Numbered from the stretch's first letter, positions 25,671 to 35,245 are shown. The stretch: 64,000 nt of DNA from JADHLJ01 sp038116915 (GCA_038116915.1 JAYOEU010000001.1:1-64000), one strand, 5' to 3'. The notes: a model not told the origin generated them from the sequence alone. Program-made: numbers and translations.

Positions 25671-26892
25671 ACTGATTGTCAAGCCAGTCGGCGGCCCCCG
25701 CGCCCGCGCCTCGGCCTGTCGCGAGGCAGGCGGTGAGGAGGTAGCCGCCGGTCGGCGCCTCCCAGTCGAGCATTTCGCCCGCCGCGAAAACGCCCGGCAA
25801 AGCGCTGATCATCAAGCCTTCGGTCAGGTCTTCGAAGGCGAGGCCGCCGGCCGTGCTGATGGCCTCTTCCAGCGGTCTGGTTCCGCTTACCAGGATGCCC
25901 AGGGACTGGATCGCCTTGGCGATGGTGCGCGAAGTCTCGAAGCTTTTCGCCGGCAACCTTTCGCGCAATAGGCCGGCCTTTACCCCGTCGAGCCCCGCCG
26001 CCTGGCGCAGGAAGTTGGCGAGCGATCTCTTGCCGCGCGGCCGCGAGAGAGCGCGGAGCAGGCGCTCGGGATCCCGGTCCGGCGCCAGATCGACCAGCAG
26101 CATGGCCGCGCCCTTGGCCGCGACCCTGTCGCGCAATGCGGCCGAGACCGAGTAGACCGCTCCGCCCTCGATGCCGGCGGCGGTCACGACGAAGTCGCCC
26201 CGGGCCGAGACCCCGTCGATGGAGAGGGTGCAGGACTTCACCGGCTCGCCGGCGAACCGGTCGCGGAAATGCTGGGTCCACTCGACGGTGAAGCCGCAAT
26301 TGGCCGGTTTGAAGGGCGTCGGCTCGAGGCCGCGATCCCTCAGAATATCCGTCCAGGCACCGTCGCTGCCGAGCCGCGGCCAGCTCGCGCCGCCAAGCGC
26401 CAGGACCACCGCCTCGGCCGGGGCGTGGACATCGCCGGCGGGGGTTTCGAACATCAGGGCGCCGTCATCGGCCCAGCCGGTCCAACGGTGGCGCATATGG
26501 GTGCGCGCACCGCCGGCGGCCAGGCGTCGCAGCCAGGCCCGCAAGAGTGGCGAGGCCTTCATCGCGGTTGGAAAAACCCGTCCCGAGCTGCCGGTGAAAA
26601 GCTCAATCCCCAACCCGTTCGCCCAGGCGCGGATCTCATCCGGTCCGAAGAGGCGCAGAGACGGCTCCAATCTGTCCGTTCGATCGCCGAAACGGGTGCG
26701 CAGGGATTCATAATCCTCGCTATGCGTGAGGTTGAGGCCGCTTTTGCCGGCCATCAGCAACTTGCGACCGAGAGACGGCTTGGAGTCGTAGATATCGACG
26801 GCGTGGCCGCGCGCGAGCAGGGTTTCCGCCGCCATCAGGCCGGCGGGGCCGCCGCCGATGATTGCGACGGATCGAGAAGATGGTTTCGTCAT
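25663..26892 (-). CDS. HI0933/BaiN-like FAD-binding flavoprotein (TIGR03862 type)
   Basis: About 409 residues. The FAD-binding motif IIGGGPAGLMAAETLLARG opens the protein, then GRKLLMAGKSGLNLTHSE (the KxG-x-N motif of the HI0933 family), and the C-terminal dinucleotide loop FAAGEMLDWEAPTGGYLLTACLATG. Members include BaiN-type enoyl reductases, but most have no assigned role. The start at 26892 is the closest to the family; ATGs at 26904, 26919 and 27024 are in frame, the last overlapping the enoyl-CoA hydratase gene. Divergent from that gene. Confidence 0.86.
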   Translation of the reverse strand: MTKPSSRSVAIIGGGPAGLMAAETLLARGHAVDIYDSKPSLGRKLLMAGKSGLNLTHSEDYESLRTRFGDRTDRLEPSLRLFGPDEIRAWANGLGIELFTGSSGRVFPTAMKASPLLRAWLRRLAAGGARTHMRHRWTGWADDGALMFETPAGDVHAPAEAVVLALGGASWPRLGSDGAWTDILRDRGLEPTPFKPANCGFTVEWTQHFRDRFAGEPVKSCTLSIDGVSARGDFVVTAAGIEGGAVYSVSAALRDRVAAKGAAMLLVDLAPDRDPERLLRALSRPRGKRSLANFLRQAAGLDGVKAGLLRERLPAKSFETSRTIAKAIQSLGILVSGTRPLEEAISTAGGLAFEDLTEGLMISALPGVFAAGEMLDWEAPTGGYLLTACLATGRGAGAGAADWLDNQSS

Positions 26893-26987
26893 GGCCGGGA
26901 CCATATCCGCGGCGGTCATGTATTGCCACCATCTCGACAAGCCCGGGGGCGGGCGGGCATCCTTGCCGAGCAAGAGGAGGGACGGGC

Positions 26988-27758
26988 ATGCCGGTACTCT
27001 ACGAAAAGCAAGGAAACACCGCATTGATCACGCTCAGCCGCCCGGCGGCGCGGAACTGCTGGGGGCAGGATTTCAGCGACGGCCTGATTGAGCATTTCGG
27101 GGCGGCGGAACGGGACGAGGCTGTGCACTGCGTGGTGATCACCGGCGACGAGGCGGGCCGGGCCTTCTCGGCCGGCGCCGATTTGAAGGACACCCGGACC
27201 CACACGCTGGACACCATGGACGATTTCTTCGCCGAACTGCCGCGCTGGCGCAAGTTCGCCGCCCGGGTGCTCGACCATTTCCCCAAACCGGTCGTCGCGG
27301 CGGTCAACGGCTACGCGATCGGGGTCGGCTGTATCCTGACCTATTGCTGCGATTTAATTGTCGCGTCGGAGAAGGCGGAGTGGCGGATGCCGCAGACCGC
27401 GCTCGGGATCATGCCGGCCTATGGCGGCGCGGTCCGGCTGGCGCGCTGGGTCGGCAAGGGCCAGGCGATGCGGCTGGCGATGGGTTTTCCCTTGTCCGCC
27501 GAGGAGGCCTATCGGATCGGCCTCGCCCAATGGCTGGTCCCGCACGGCGCGCTGATGAACCGGGCGATGGCGGTGGCGGAGCATATCGCCTCGGCGCCGC
27601 CGCAAGCGACCCAGATGGCGAAGGAGTCCCTCAACCGCGGCCTCGACATCCCGAATCTCGAGGACGCGTCCTGGGTCGACGCCTATCGCTTCATGGCGCT
27701 GTCGCTGACGGAGGAAACCAAACGCCGGCATGACGAATGGCGAGCCCGCAAGGGATAG
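26988..27758 (+). CDS. Enoyl-CoA hydratase/isomerase family protein
   Basis: 256 residues, crotonase fold. The first oxyanion-hole strand AFSAGADLKD and the second, GVGCILTYCCDL-x-VASEKAEWRMPQTALGIMPAYGG, are recognisable. Only some catalytic glutamates of true hydratases can be matched, so isomerase or hydrolase activity is also possible. AAGAGGAGGGA precedes the ATG. It is in the neighbourhood of the hydroxyacyl-CoA dehydrogenase (23704) but divergent from its immediate partner; a repeat follows the stop. Confidence 0.86.
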   Translation: MPVLYEKQGNTALITLSRPAARNCWGQDFSDGLIEHFGAAERDEAVHCVVITGDEAGRAFSAGADLKDTRTHTLDTMDDFFAELPRWRKFAARVLDHFPKPVVAAVNGYAIGVGCILTYCCDLIVASEKAEWRMPQTALGIMPAYGGAVRLARWVGKGQAMRLAMGFPLSAEEAYRIGLAQWLVPHGALMNRAMAVAEHIASAPPQATQMAKESLNRGLDIPNLEDASWVDAYRFMALSLTEETKRRHDEWRARKG

Positions 27759-27789
27759 AGCGCTTCCGACGCTGCGCGGGCAATCGACA

Positions 27790-27902
27790 TCCTTCGAGAC
27801 GGGCGCGTTGCGCCCTCCTCAGGATGAGTCGGGTGTTTGATGGTGGACGGAAATATCTGGTCCCACCCTGAGGAGCCACGCGGTGGCGTCTCGAAGGGTC
27901 CC
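27790..27902. repeat. Palindromic intergenic repeat, copy 4
   Basis: Left arm CCTTCGAGAC, inner hairpin GGGCGC-gtt-GCGCCC, TCCTCAGGATGAG. Right arm CACCCTGAGGAG, inner hairpin GCCAC-gcg-GTGGC, GTCTCGAAGGGT. The loop is longer (about 33 bases) than in copies 2 and 3, and one core base differs (AGGATGAG). It sits between convergent genes. Confidence 0.88.
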
Positions 27903-27937
27903 ATTTCCGCTTTTGAAACCGAACTCGACCGAACCGC

Positions 27938-28495
27938 CTATTCCGCGGCTTCGGACGCCCAGGCCGAGGCGGCGTCCTCCATGTCGAGCTGCATGACGTC
28001 GTTGAACTTGTTGAAGAACGTGCAAAGCGTGATCCTGAGGGTCAGCTCGACGATCTGTTCTTCCGAAAAATGCTCGCGCAGCCGGTCGAAAAGCGTGTCC
28101 CGGACCCGGTTGTGATCATGGGTGACCTGGGCGGCGTAGTCGCGCACCAGCCGGTCGACCTCGCCGAGGCCCGGGCAGTCCGGCTCCAGGATCGCCGCGA
28201 CGGTCTCCCGTGGCAGGCCGTGGGCCATCAGCTTCGGGCCGTGATGCGCCACGCAATAGTCGCACTTGTTGATCTCGGAGACCGTGACGATGGCGATTTC
28301 CAGATAGCGTTTGTCGAGGATCGGGTTGTCCGACATCTCCAGCAGCATGCCCATGATATGCTTGAGCGCGATCGGGCGGTGCGCGAAGACCTTGGCCTGA
28401 TTCTGGAACGGTCCGTATTCGGAGACATAGCGTTGATAAACCGGCTTGGCGTCGTCCGGCACCTCGTCGATTTCGACATCACGCACCCGGGCCAT
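27938..28495 (-). CDS. Carboxymuconolactone decarboxylase (CMD)-family protein
   Basis: 185 residues of the AhpD-like CMD fold. The redox/active-site motif is C-D-Y-C-x-A-H-H (INKCDYCVAHHG, residues about 81-88), with SEINKCDYC preceding and a second helix region ELTLRITLCTFFNKFND. The CxxC pair argues for peroxidase-type, AhpD-like disulfide chemistry rather than decarboxylase activity. It is monocistronic and divergent from a GMC oxidoreductase, which generates H2O2 in its family; a protective role is possible but not proven. Confidence 0.85.
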   Translation of the reverse strand: MARVRDVEIDEVPDDAKPVYQRYVSEYGPFQNQAKVFAHRPIALKHIMGMLLEMSDNPILDKRYLEIAIVTVSEINKCDYCVAHHGPKLMAHGLPRETVAAILEPDCPGLGEVDRLVRDYAAQVTHDHNRVRDTLFDRLREHFSEEQIVELTLRITLCTFFNKFNDVMQLDMEDAASAWASEAAE

Positions 28496-28677
28496 CGCTT
28501 TCCTCCAATCAAGCCGCGAGGCGGCATTATAGCGAGGCGGGCGATCACGTCACCCCGTCGCGTGTGCCGGCGGTGGGGCAAGCAGGTGTCTGTTATCCGA
28601 CGCGGCGGGCGATCGGGTCCGCTTCAAGCGTCCGAGGCCCGTGCTACCCTGAGCGGTGGCGTGGAGGAGAACGCATC

Positions 28678-30318
28678 ATGGTGGACAGCTTCGATTATGT
28701 CATCGTCGGCGCGGGGTCGGCGGGATGTATCCTGGCCAACCGGCTAACCGCTGACGGCAAGCACAGCGTCTGCCTGCTTGAGGCCGGGCCGCCGGACTGG
28801 AACCCCTTCATCCATATCCCCGCCGGCTTCATCAAGACCCTTGCCAACCCGAACGTGAATTGGATGTTCCAGGCTGAGCCGAGCCATTGGACGGCAGGCC
28901 GGGTGATCGACGTGCCGCGCGGCAAGACCCTGGGCGGATCAAGCTCGATCAATGGTCATATCTACAATCGCGGCCAGCGCATGGATTATGACAGTTGGGC
29001 CCAGCGCGGCAACCGGGGCTGGGGCTATGCCGATGTTCTGCCGTATTTCAAGCGCTGCGAGCGCCGGATCGGCGAGGGCGACGATACGTTCCGCGGGCGC
29101 GGCGGCAACCTCCAGGTGACGGACCTGAACTACTCACACCCCTTCTGCGAGATCTTCATGGACGGGGCCGCCGAGATCGGCATTCCCCGTAACAAGGATT
29201 ACAACGGAGAACGTCAGGAAGGCATTTCCTACGTCCAGCGCACCACCTATCAGCGCCGCCGGGTCAGCACCGCGCGGGCGTTTCTGAAACCGGCCCGCGG
29301 GCGGGCGAACCTGACGGTGCGGACCGGCGCGTTTGCGACCCGCATTATCCTCGACGGCAAGCGGGCGGTCGGCGTCGAATACTCCAAGGGCGGGCGCGGC
29401 GGCGAGGCAATGGAGGTTCGCGCGAACCGCGAGGTGATCCTGTCCGGCGGCACCATCAACTCCCCGCAACTGCTCCAGATTTCGGGGATCGGGCCGGCGG
29501 GGCTGTTGAAGTCGCTTGGCATTGAGGTGCGGCATGAACTCGCGGGGGTCGGCGAGAATCTGCGCGACCATTACGCCCCCCGCTTCAGCGCCCGGGTCAG
29601 GAACATCGAGACGATCAACGAGAGGGCCAAGGGGCTGCGGCTTGCAGCAGAGGTGGTGAAGTACTTCATCGGCGCCAAGAGCATCGTCAATCTCAACCCA
29701 TCCATGGTCTACGGCTTCTGGCACACCGATCCCGCGACCAAAAGCAACGACATCCAGTTCATCTTCACGCCGGCGAGCTACAAGCTCGGCGCCCATGGGG
29801 TGCTGGCAGACTATCCCGGTTTCACGGTGGCGGCCTGGCAGCACCGCCCCGAAAGCCTTGGCTATGTCCGCGCACGCTCGGCGGACCCGTTCGACAAGCC
29901 GGTCATCCAACCCAACTATCTTGACGCCGAGGAGGACCGCCGGGTCACGGTGGGAGCGATGAAGCTGGCGCGCCAGCTTATGCACACCGAGGCGATGAAG
30001 CCCTATCTCGGCGAGGAGGAGTATCCCGGAGCCCATATCCAGAGCGATGATGAGCTGCTGGAGGCGGCGCGCCATTGGGGCAGCACCACCTACCATGTCA
30101 TGGGCACCTGCCGGATGGGCCCGGACAGCGATCCGACCGCCGTCGTCGATGATCAGCTCCGGGTCAAGGGATTGGATGGGCTACGGGTGATCGATGCCTC
30201 GATCATGCCGACGATGTTGTCCGCCAACCTCAATGCCGGCGCGATGATGATCGGCGAAAAGGGCTCCGACCTGGTGCTCGGCAAGGCTCCGCTCGAGCCG
30301 GTGATCGTTGCCGATTGA
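28678..30318 (+). CDS. GMC-family FAD oxidoreductase (choline/alcohol dehydrogenase type)
   Basis: 546 residues. The FAD site DYVIVGAGSAGCILANRL lies at the N-terminus. The GMC signature GGSSSINGHIYNRGQ and second signature GGTINSPQLLQISGIGP follow, as do the active-site histidine in TTYHVMGTCRMG and the closing DASIMPTMLSANLNAGAMMIGEKG. It oxidises a primary or secondary alcohol; no evidence points to choline in particular. GTGGAGGA is upstream of the ATG. Confidence 0.9.
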   Translation: MVDSFDYVIVGAGSAGCILANRLTADGKHSVCLLEAGPPDWNPFIHIPAGFIKTLANPNVNWMFQAEPSHWTAGRVIDVPRGKTLGGSSSINGHIYNRGQRMDYDSWAQRGNRGWGYADVLPYFKRCERRIGEGDDTFRGRGGNLQVTDLNYSHPFCEIFMDGAAEIGIPRNKDYNGERQEGISYVQRTTYQRRRVSTARAFLKPARGRANLTVRTGAFATRIILDGKRAVGVEYSKGGRGGEAMEVRANREVILSGGTINSPQLLQISGIGPAGLLKSLGIEVRHELAGVGENLRDHYAPRFSARVRNIETINERAKGLRLAAEVVKYFIGAKSIVNLNPSMVYGFWHTDPATKSNDIQFIFTPASYKLGAHGVLADYPGFTVAAWQHRPESLGYVRARSADPFDKPVIQPNYLDAEEDRRVTVGAMKLARQLMHTEAMKPYLGEEEYPGAHIQSDDELLEAARHWGSTTYHVMGTCRMGPDSDPTAVVDDQLRVKGLDGLRVIDASIMPTMLSANLNAGAMMIGEKGSDLVLGKAPLEPVIVAD

Positions 30319-30426
30319 ACCCGGCGGTTACGGGTTCGCCAAGCGGGCTGTCTGCTTTATGATCCCCGATATGCCGTTTCGCGGTGGCGCGAAGGGGCGG
30401 ATCTGAAATCCGGCGGGAATGCGGTT

Positions 30427-32703
30427 TTGCGGTATTTCAATCGAATATCGATCGTGGCCTTGGCCTTGGCGTTCATGGTCTTTGCGGTGGGAGCGTTCGG
30501 CCCATATGGCGCTGTAGCCCAGACACCGGGCGCAACGGCCGGGCAACAGGCCAGCGGCAAGGAGACGATCGATGCGCTCGTCGAAACCCTGAGGGACGAC
30601 GCAAGGCGCGAGGACCTCATCAGACTTTTGGAAGCCCTCAATGCCTCCAAGTCGTCCGGCGGCGAGGCGGGCGGTGTTGCTGGCGCCGACACATCGGACG
30701 CCGCCAAGCTCGACCGCAGAATCGCCGCCGTCGCCGATGAGCATACCGAACGGCTTTTGAACATCGCTGAGAACGTGTCGAACGCCTTTGCCGAACTCCT
30801 CAGCCTTCCCGTCTGGTTCGAAAAGCAGATCACCGACCGCAAGCGCCGGGATTTTTGGCTCGAGGCATTTACCGGAGGATTGATGCTGCCGGTGATCGTC
30901 GCGCTGATCGCGCGCCTGATCGCCGGACGGTTTCTGGGCGGCGCCACCCGCCGGATGCGCGACAACGTGCCGGAAGATTTTCGGGGCCGGATTTTCACCG
31001 GGCTGGCGCGCGGCGTGCTGGAACTCGCCAATGTCGCGGCGGTCCTGGCCGCGGGATATGCGGCCCTTGCTCTGCTCGACCGCTCGCCGCAGTCGCGGCA
31101 GATGGCGGAATTCGTCATTCAGGCGATCGCCGGTCTGACCGCCATCGGTGCCGTCGCGCGCCTGCTGCTGGCGCCGCATGCCGAGGCATTGCGTCCGCTT
31201 CCCCTCGCGTCTGTGACCGCGGCCTATCTCTATCTCTGGGTTCAGCGCCTCGCCTGGATCGGAACCCTTGGCTTCGCCATTTCCCATATCGCGGTTCCCC
31301 TCGGCGCCAGCCCGGCCGGTGCGCGCGCCATTGAGATCCTGTCCGCCGTTGTGTTCACCGGGATGGTGATCGTGCTGATCATGCAGTCCCGGGATGCGGT
31401 GGCGGCATGGATCCGGGGAAGCGAAGGTGGCTTGACCCGGCGCAGGAGCGCGGACATCTGGCACATCCTGGCGCTGATCTATGTGCTGATGATCTTCGGG
31501 GTATTCGTGTCCGGGGAACGCGACGGCTTCTTCTATCTGATCAGGGCGACCGGGGTCAGCGTCGTTGCGGTCATCGCGGCGATCGTCATCTCCTTGCTGC
31601 TCGACCGTCTGTTCGCCAGGGTGTTCGAGCTTGATCCGGAACTGGACGAGCGTTTCCCCGGTCTGCGGGAGCGCAGCAATCTCTACCGCCCGGTTCTGAA
31701 ACGGGTGATCGATATCCTGCTCGCCATCGGCGTGATGATCGCCGTTGTGATCGGCTGGGACATCGGGCTTCTGCAGGCGCTACCCCCGGGCTGGCGGATC
31801 GCGATCCTGAAGAGCAGCGGGACAATCCTGCTGGTCATCCTGGCCGGGGTGCTGATCTGGGAACTGGCATCCGGCGCGATCGCCAGGGCCTTGACCACGG
31901 TGACGGTGGATGGTGTCGCGCGCGCGCCGGGCAGCCGGGCCAAGACCTTGCTGCCGCTGCTGCGCCGGACCATCCTGATCGCGCTGGTTATCTTCGGCGG
32001 GCTGATTATTCTCGCCGAAATCGGGGTTCAGATCGCCCCGCTGCTTGCCGGCGCCGGTGTGGTCGGCCTGGCGATCGGCTTCGGCTCGCAGGCGCTGGTG
32101 CGCGACGTGATCACCGGTCTTTTCATTCTGATCGAAGACACCATTGCGGTCGGCGACTACGTCACCGTGGGCGGGCATTCCGGCGTGGTGGAGGATCTCT
32201 CGATCCGCACCATCAAGCTGCGCGATGTCGCCGGCGTGGTGCACACGGTTCCGTTCGGCGATGTGACGTCGGTCGAGAACTACGCCAAGGACTTCGCCTT
32301 CGCCGTGCTGGATATCGGCGTGGCCTATGGCGAGGATACCGACGTGGTTTCCGCCGTTCTCGTCGAAGTCGGTGAGGAGATCTGCCAGGACGAGGTCTAC
32401 AAGGAGCGGATCATCGCGCCCCTCGAGGTCATGGGAGTGCATGAGCTCGGCGACAGCGCCGTTGTGATCCGTTCCAAGATCAAGACCAAGCCGATGATGC
32501 AGTTCGGCGTCAGACGGGAATTCTACCGCCGCATCAAGCAGCGCTTCGATGCTCTCGGGATCGAGATTCCCTATCCGCATCAGACGGTCTATTTTGGCGA
32601 AAAAAAGGATCCGGTCGAGGCGTTGGAACGCTATCGGAACGTTTCCACCGATACCACCGCCCGGCACGCGGACGGCTCCGGAACAGACACGGGGGCGCCG
32701 TAG
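30427..32703 (+). CDS. MscS-family mechanosensitive channel with long N-terminal region
   Basis: 758 residues. A signal peptide or first helix (residues 8-30) precedes a periplasmic, partly charged segment (about 35-135, with ASGKETIDALVE). Several membrane helices follow, and then the conserved MscS core near residues 525-660: VGLAIGFGSQALVRDVITGLFILIEDTIAVGDYV is the pore-lining TM3 plus beta domain. GVVEDLSIRTIKLRD and VPFGDV continue it. This size places it with the larger MscS relatives rather than the 286-residue E. coli MscS. The start codon is TTG at 30427 with GGCGGGA upstream. The universal stress gene follows 39 bp downstream. Confidence 0.86.
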   Translation: MRYFNRISIVALALAFMVFAVGAFGPYGAVAQTPGATAGQQASGKETIDALVETLRDDARREDLIRLLEALNASKSSGGEAGGVAGADTSDAAKLDRRIAAVADEHTERLLNIAENVSNAFAELLSLPVWFEKQITDRKRRDFWLEAFTGGLMLPVIVALIARLIAGRFLGGATRRMRDNVPEDFRGRIFTGLARGVLELANVAAVLAAGYAALALLDRSPQSRQMAEFVIQAIAGLTAIGAVARLLLAPHAEALRPLPLASVTAAYLYLWVQRLAWIGTLGFAISHIAVPLGASPAGARAIEILSAVVFTGMVIVLIMQSRDAVAAWIRGSEGGLTRRRSADIWHILALIYVLMIFGVFVSGERDGFFYLIRATGVSVVAVIAAIVISLLLDRLFARVFELDPELDERFPGLRERSNLYRPVLKRVIDILLAIGVMIAVVIGWDIGLLQALPPGWRIAILKSSGTILLVILAGVLIWELASGAIARALTTVTVDGVARAPGSRAKTLLPLLRRTILIALVIFGGLIILAEIGVQIAPLLAGAGVVGLAIGFGSQALVRDVITGLFILIEDTIAVGDYVTVGGHSGVVEDLSIRTIKLRDVAGVVHTVPFGDVTSVENYAKDFAFAVLDIGVAYGEDTDVVSAVLVEVGEEICQDEVYKERIIAPLEVMGVHELGDSAVVIRSKIKTKPMMQFGVRREFYRRIKQRFDALGIEIPYPHQTVYFGEKKDPVEALERYRNVSTDTTARHADGSGTDTGAP

Positions 32704-32742
32704 AGTCGGATCGTCGGGTAAACCAAGGGGGGATTGGTTGCC

Positions 32743-33561
32743 ATGAAACGGCTATTGCTTCCGGCGGCGGCGGAGGGCGTTCCGTTGCTGCCTTTCGGGG
32801 CGGCGTTGTCGATTGCGAACGCTTTCGACGCGGATCTGCGGGTCCAGCTGTATCAACCACGCACCGACGATCATGTCGTGGACCCCATGAGTTGGGGGCT
32901 GACCAGCTACTCAAGCCCGGCGGGCGCGGTCGCGGACGATGTCGAGAGGGCTCAGGCCGCGGTCGACGCCCGGCTGGAGACGCTGGGGCTCTCCTGGGGC
33001 CGCTCGCGTTTCACGGTCAAGGATCAGCCGCTGACGTCCTGGCGTGAGCTCGGCCGGGTCTCGCGGGTTTACGACCTGTCCATCGTCTCTCGCGAGGCGT
33101 TGGCGAGCAACGCGGCGACGGTCATGGAGCAGCTTCTGTTCGACAGCGGCCGTCCGATGCTGCTTTCGCCGCAGGATTGGGCCGGCACGGTCGGCGAGTC
33201 AATCGCCATCGCCTGGAACCGGAGCAGCGAAACCGCCCGTCTGATCAGCCACGCCATGGACCTTCTGCGGCAGGCCCGCGAGGTGCATGTGATCGCCATC
33301 GAGGATTGGTTCGTCGACGGACCGGAACCAGCGGCACTGTGCGACAATCTCGCGGCGAACGGGGTGCCGGTGCACCTGCATGCCACAGGCAAGGCGAAGC
33401 ACGAGTTCGGGTATCAGATTCTGCACGAGACGCACGTTCTTGGGGCGGATTTGCTGCTCAAGGGCGCCTATACCCAGAGCCGGATTACCCAGGTCATGTT
33501 CGGCGGCGCAACCCGCGATATCCTGCGCGACGCCCGCCTGCCGGTGATGCTCGCGCATTGA
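32743..33561 (+). CDS. Universal stress protein family (UspA-like, double-length)
   Basis: 272 residues. The C-terminal half has IAIAWNRSSETARLISHAMDLL and a closing GGATRDILRDARLPVMLAH, the nucleotide/phosphate region of Usp proteins. The N-terminal half is an Usp-like Rossmann domain without the full nucleotide motif. It probably binds ATP or serves as a stress-response adaptor. The ATG at 32743 follows a GGGGGGA ribosome site by 10 bp. Together with MscS and the GST downstream (40 bp) it forms a stress-themed operon. Confidence 0.8.
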   Translation: MKRLLLPAAAEGVPLLPFGAALSIANAFDADLRVQLYQPRTDDHVVDPMSWGLTSYSSPAGAVADDVERAQAAVDARLETLGLSWGRSRFTVKDQPLTSWRELGRVSRVYDLSIVSREALASNAATVMEQLLFDSGRPMLLSPQDWAGTVGESIAIAWNRSSETARLISHAMDLLRQAREVHVIAIEDWFVDGPEPAALCDNLAANGVPVHLHATGKAKHEFGYQILHETHVLGADLLLKGAYTQSRITQVMFGGATRDILRDARLPVMLAH

Positions 33562-33601
33562 ATAAGCTTATTCCAAACGCCTAGGAGCAAAGGCCGCAAG
33601 C

Positions 33602-34234
33602 ATGATGAAACTGGTGATCGCCAGCCCGAGCCCGTACGCCCGCAAAGCTCGAGTTGCCTTGAACGAGAAGGGGATCGCGCATGACATCGTCATGGATATT
33701 CCCTGGGCGCCGGACACCGTCGCGCCGGCGAGCAACCCGCTCGCCAAAATCCCCATTCTGTTGCTCGACGACGGCGAGGTGATCCACGACAGCTCGGTGA
33801 TCGTGCAATACCTGGAACTCGTCTACCCCGAGCCGGCATTGCTGCCGGCTGATCCGATGGCGAGGCTCGAGCACCGCAAGATCGAGGTTTTGGCGGACGG
33901 CATCTGTGACGCGATTGTTTTGATCGCGCTGGAAGGCAACCGGCTGCCGGAGTTGCAAAGCGCCGACTGGGTGGCGCGCCAGCGGGCCAAGATCGTCGCG
34001 GGGGTGGCCCGGCTTTCGGAACTGCTCGGCGGGAAAACCTGGTTTCTCGAGGACCGGATGGGCATCGCCGATATCGCGGCCGCCTGTGCGCTGGGTTACA
34101 TCGGCGTGCGCGCCGGCAACATCGAATGGCGTGACAGCCATCCGAAACTCGCCGCGTTTTCCGACCGCATGGAAGCGCGACCGTCGTTCAAGATCAGCGT
34201 CCCCTACGCGCAGCCGATTCCACGGTTCCGCTAA
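33602..34234 (+). CDS. Glutathione S-transferase family protein
   Basis: 210 residues. The thioredoxin-like N-terminal domain has the SPSPYARKARVAL opening, with Ser/Tyr available to activate glutathione. The conserved cis-proline region NPLAKIPILLLDDGEVIHDSSVIVQYLE binds gamma-glutamate. A helical C-terminal domain contains the N-cap motif GIADIAAACALGYIG. Detoxification or isomerase activity is possible. Third gene of the MscS-Usp-GST group. Confidence 0.9.
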   Translation: MMKLVIASPSPYARKARVALNEKGIAHDIVMDIPWAPDTVAPASNPLAKIPILLLDDGEVIHDSSVIVQYLELVYPEPALLPADPMARLEHRKIEVLADGICDAIVLIALEGNRLPELQSADWVARQRAKIVAGVARLSELLGGKTWFLEDRMGIADIAAACALGYIGVRAGNIEWRDSHPKLAAFSDRMEARPSFKISVPYAQPIPRFR

Positions 34235-34326
34235 GTTCGCGACTTTCCCGTCTTCATCTCGCCCCTGCCAATCGGGGGTGCTAACCTCTTCGCCAACAGG
34301 AGCAAAGCTGTCGGGAGGGATGGATC

Positions 34327-35205
34327 ATGCACAAGCTCGGAAACCTGGAAATACGGCGTGTCGTCGAGAGCGAGGTGCCGATCTTCGAGGTGCAGTCGTT
34401 CTTTCCGGCCTGCGACATGGCGGTGGTGGAAAAGCACCGGAACTGGCTGATGCCGCGGTTCATCGATCCGGTCTCGATGATGGTCACGCTCTGCATCCAG
34501 TCCTATGTGATCAAGACCCCGCATCACAACATTCTGGTCGATACCTGTGTCGGCAACCACAAGGAACGCCCGGCGCGGCCGAGCTGGCACATGCAGGATC
34601 TGCCGTATCTGAAGACCCTGGAGGACGCGGGCGTCAAGGCGGAGGAGATCGACTTCGTCCTCTGCACCCATCTGCATGTCGATCATGTGGGCTGGAACAC
34701 CAAGCTGGTGGACGGCCGCTGGGTCCCGACTTTTCCGAACGCCAAGTACATCTTCTCGCGCAAGGAGTACGAGACCTGGAAGTCGCGGCACGACAACAAG
34801 GAAAACGTGCCGGTGCCGCAGGTCTTCGCCGACAGCGTGCTGCCCATCGTCGAGGCCGGCCAGGCCGTCATTGTCGAGGACGACCACCAGATCGACGACG
34901 GCATGTGGATCGAGCCGTCGCCGGGCCATACGCCGGGCCATGTGATGCTCAATCTCAAATCCGGCAATGAGACGGCCCTGATGACCGGCGACGTGATCCA
35001 TCACCCGCTGCAGCTTGTGCGTCCGGAGTGGTCGTGCCGGGCCTGCGAGAACCCGGATCTGTCGGCCAAGACGCGAACCGCGATGCTGGAACGGGTCGCG
35101 GACACCAGCACATTGTTGTGCCCGGCTCATTTCGCCTCGCCGACCATGGGCCATGTGATCAGCGAACCGGGTGACGGCTTCCGATACCGGATGCTCGGGG
35201 AATAG
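34327..35205 (+). CDS. MBL-fold metallo-hydrolase (AHL-lactonase/quorum-quenching-like group)
   Basis: 292 residues. The zinc-binding motif THLHVDHVGW (H115, H117, D119, H120) is clear. PSPGHTPGHVM provides the third histidine, and LMTGDVIHHPLQL the bridging aspartate. Two zinc ions are expected. The shape SYVIKTPHHNILVDTCVGNHK resembles the lactonase/methyl-parathion-hydrolase branch, but lactone hydrolysis is only one option. It precedes a GMC oxidoreductase by 40 bp, so a pairing of an alcohol oxidoreductase with a ring-opening hydrolase is plausible. Confidence 0.82.
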   Translation: MHKLGNLEIRRVVESEVPIFEVQSFFPACDMAVVEKHRNWLMPRFIDPVSMMVTLCIQSYVIKTPHHNILVDTCVGNHKERPARPSWHMQDLPYLKTLEDAGVKAEEIDFVLCTHLHVDHVGWNTKLVDGRWVPTFPNAKYIFSRKEYETWKSRHDNKENVPVPQVFADSVLPIVEAGQAVIVEDDHQIDDGMWIEPSPGHTPGHVMLNLKSGNETALMTGDVIHHPLQLVRPEWSCRACENPDLSAKTRTAMLERVADTSTLLCPAHFASPTMGHVISEPGDGFRYRMLGE

Positions 35206-35245
35206 CGACGGGTTTCGCCGGGCGTGTCTGGAATGGAATTGTCGA

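Noticed and set aside
11592..27902. The four repeats as CRISPR or an insertion-sequence remnant
   Set aside because: Spacing is irregular (kilobases) and no transposase or direct target duplications are seen.
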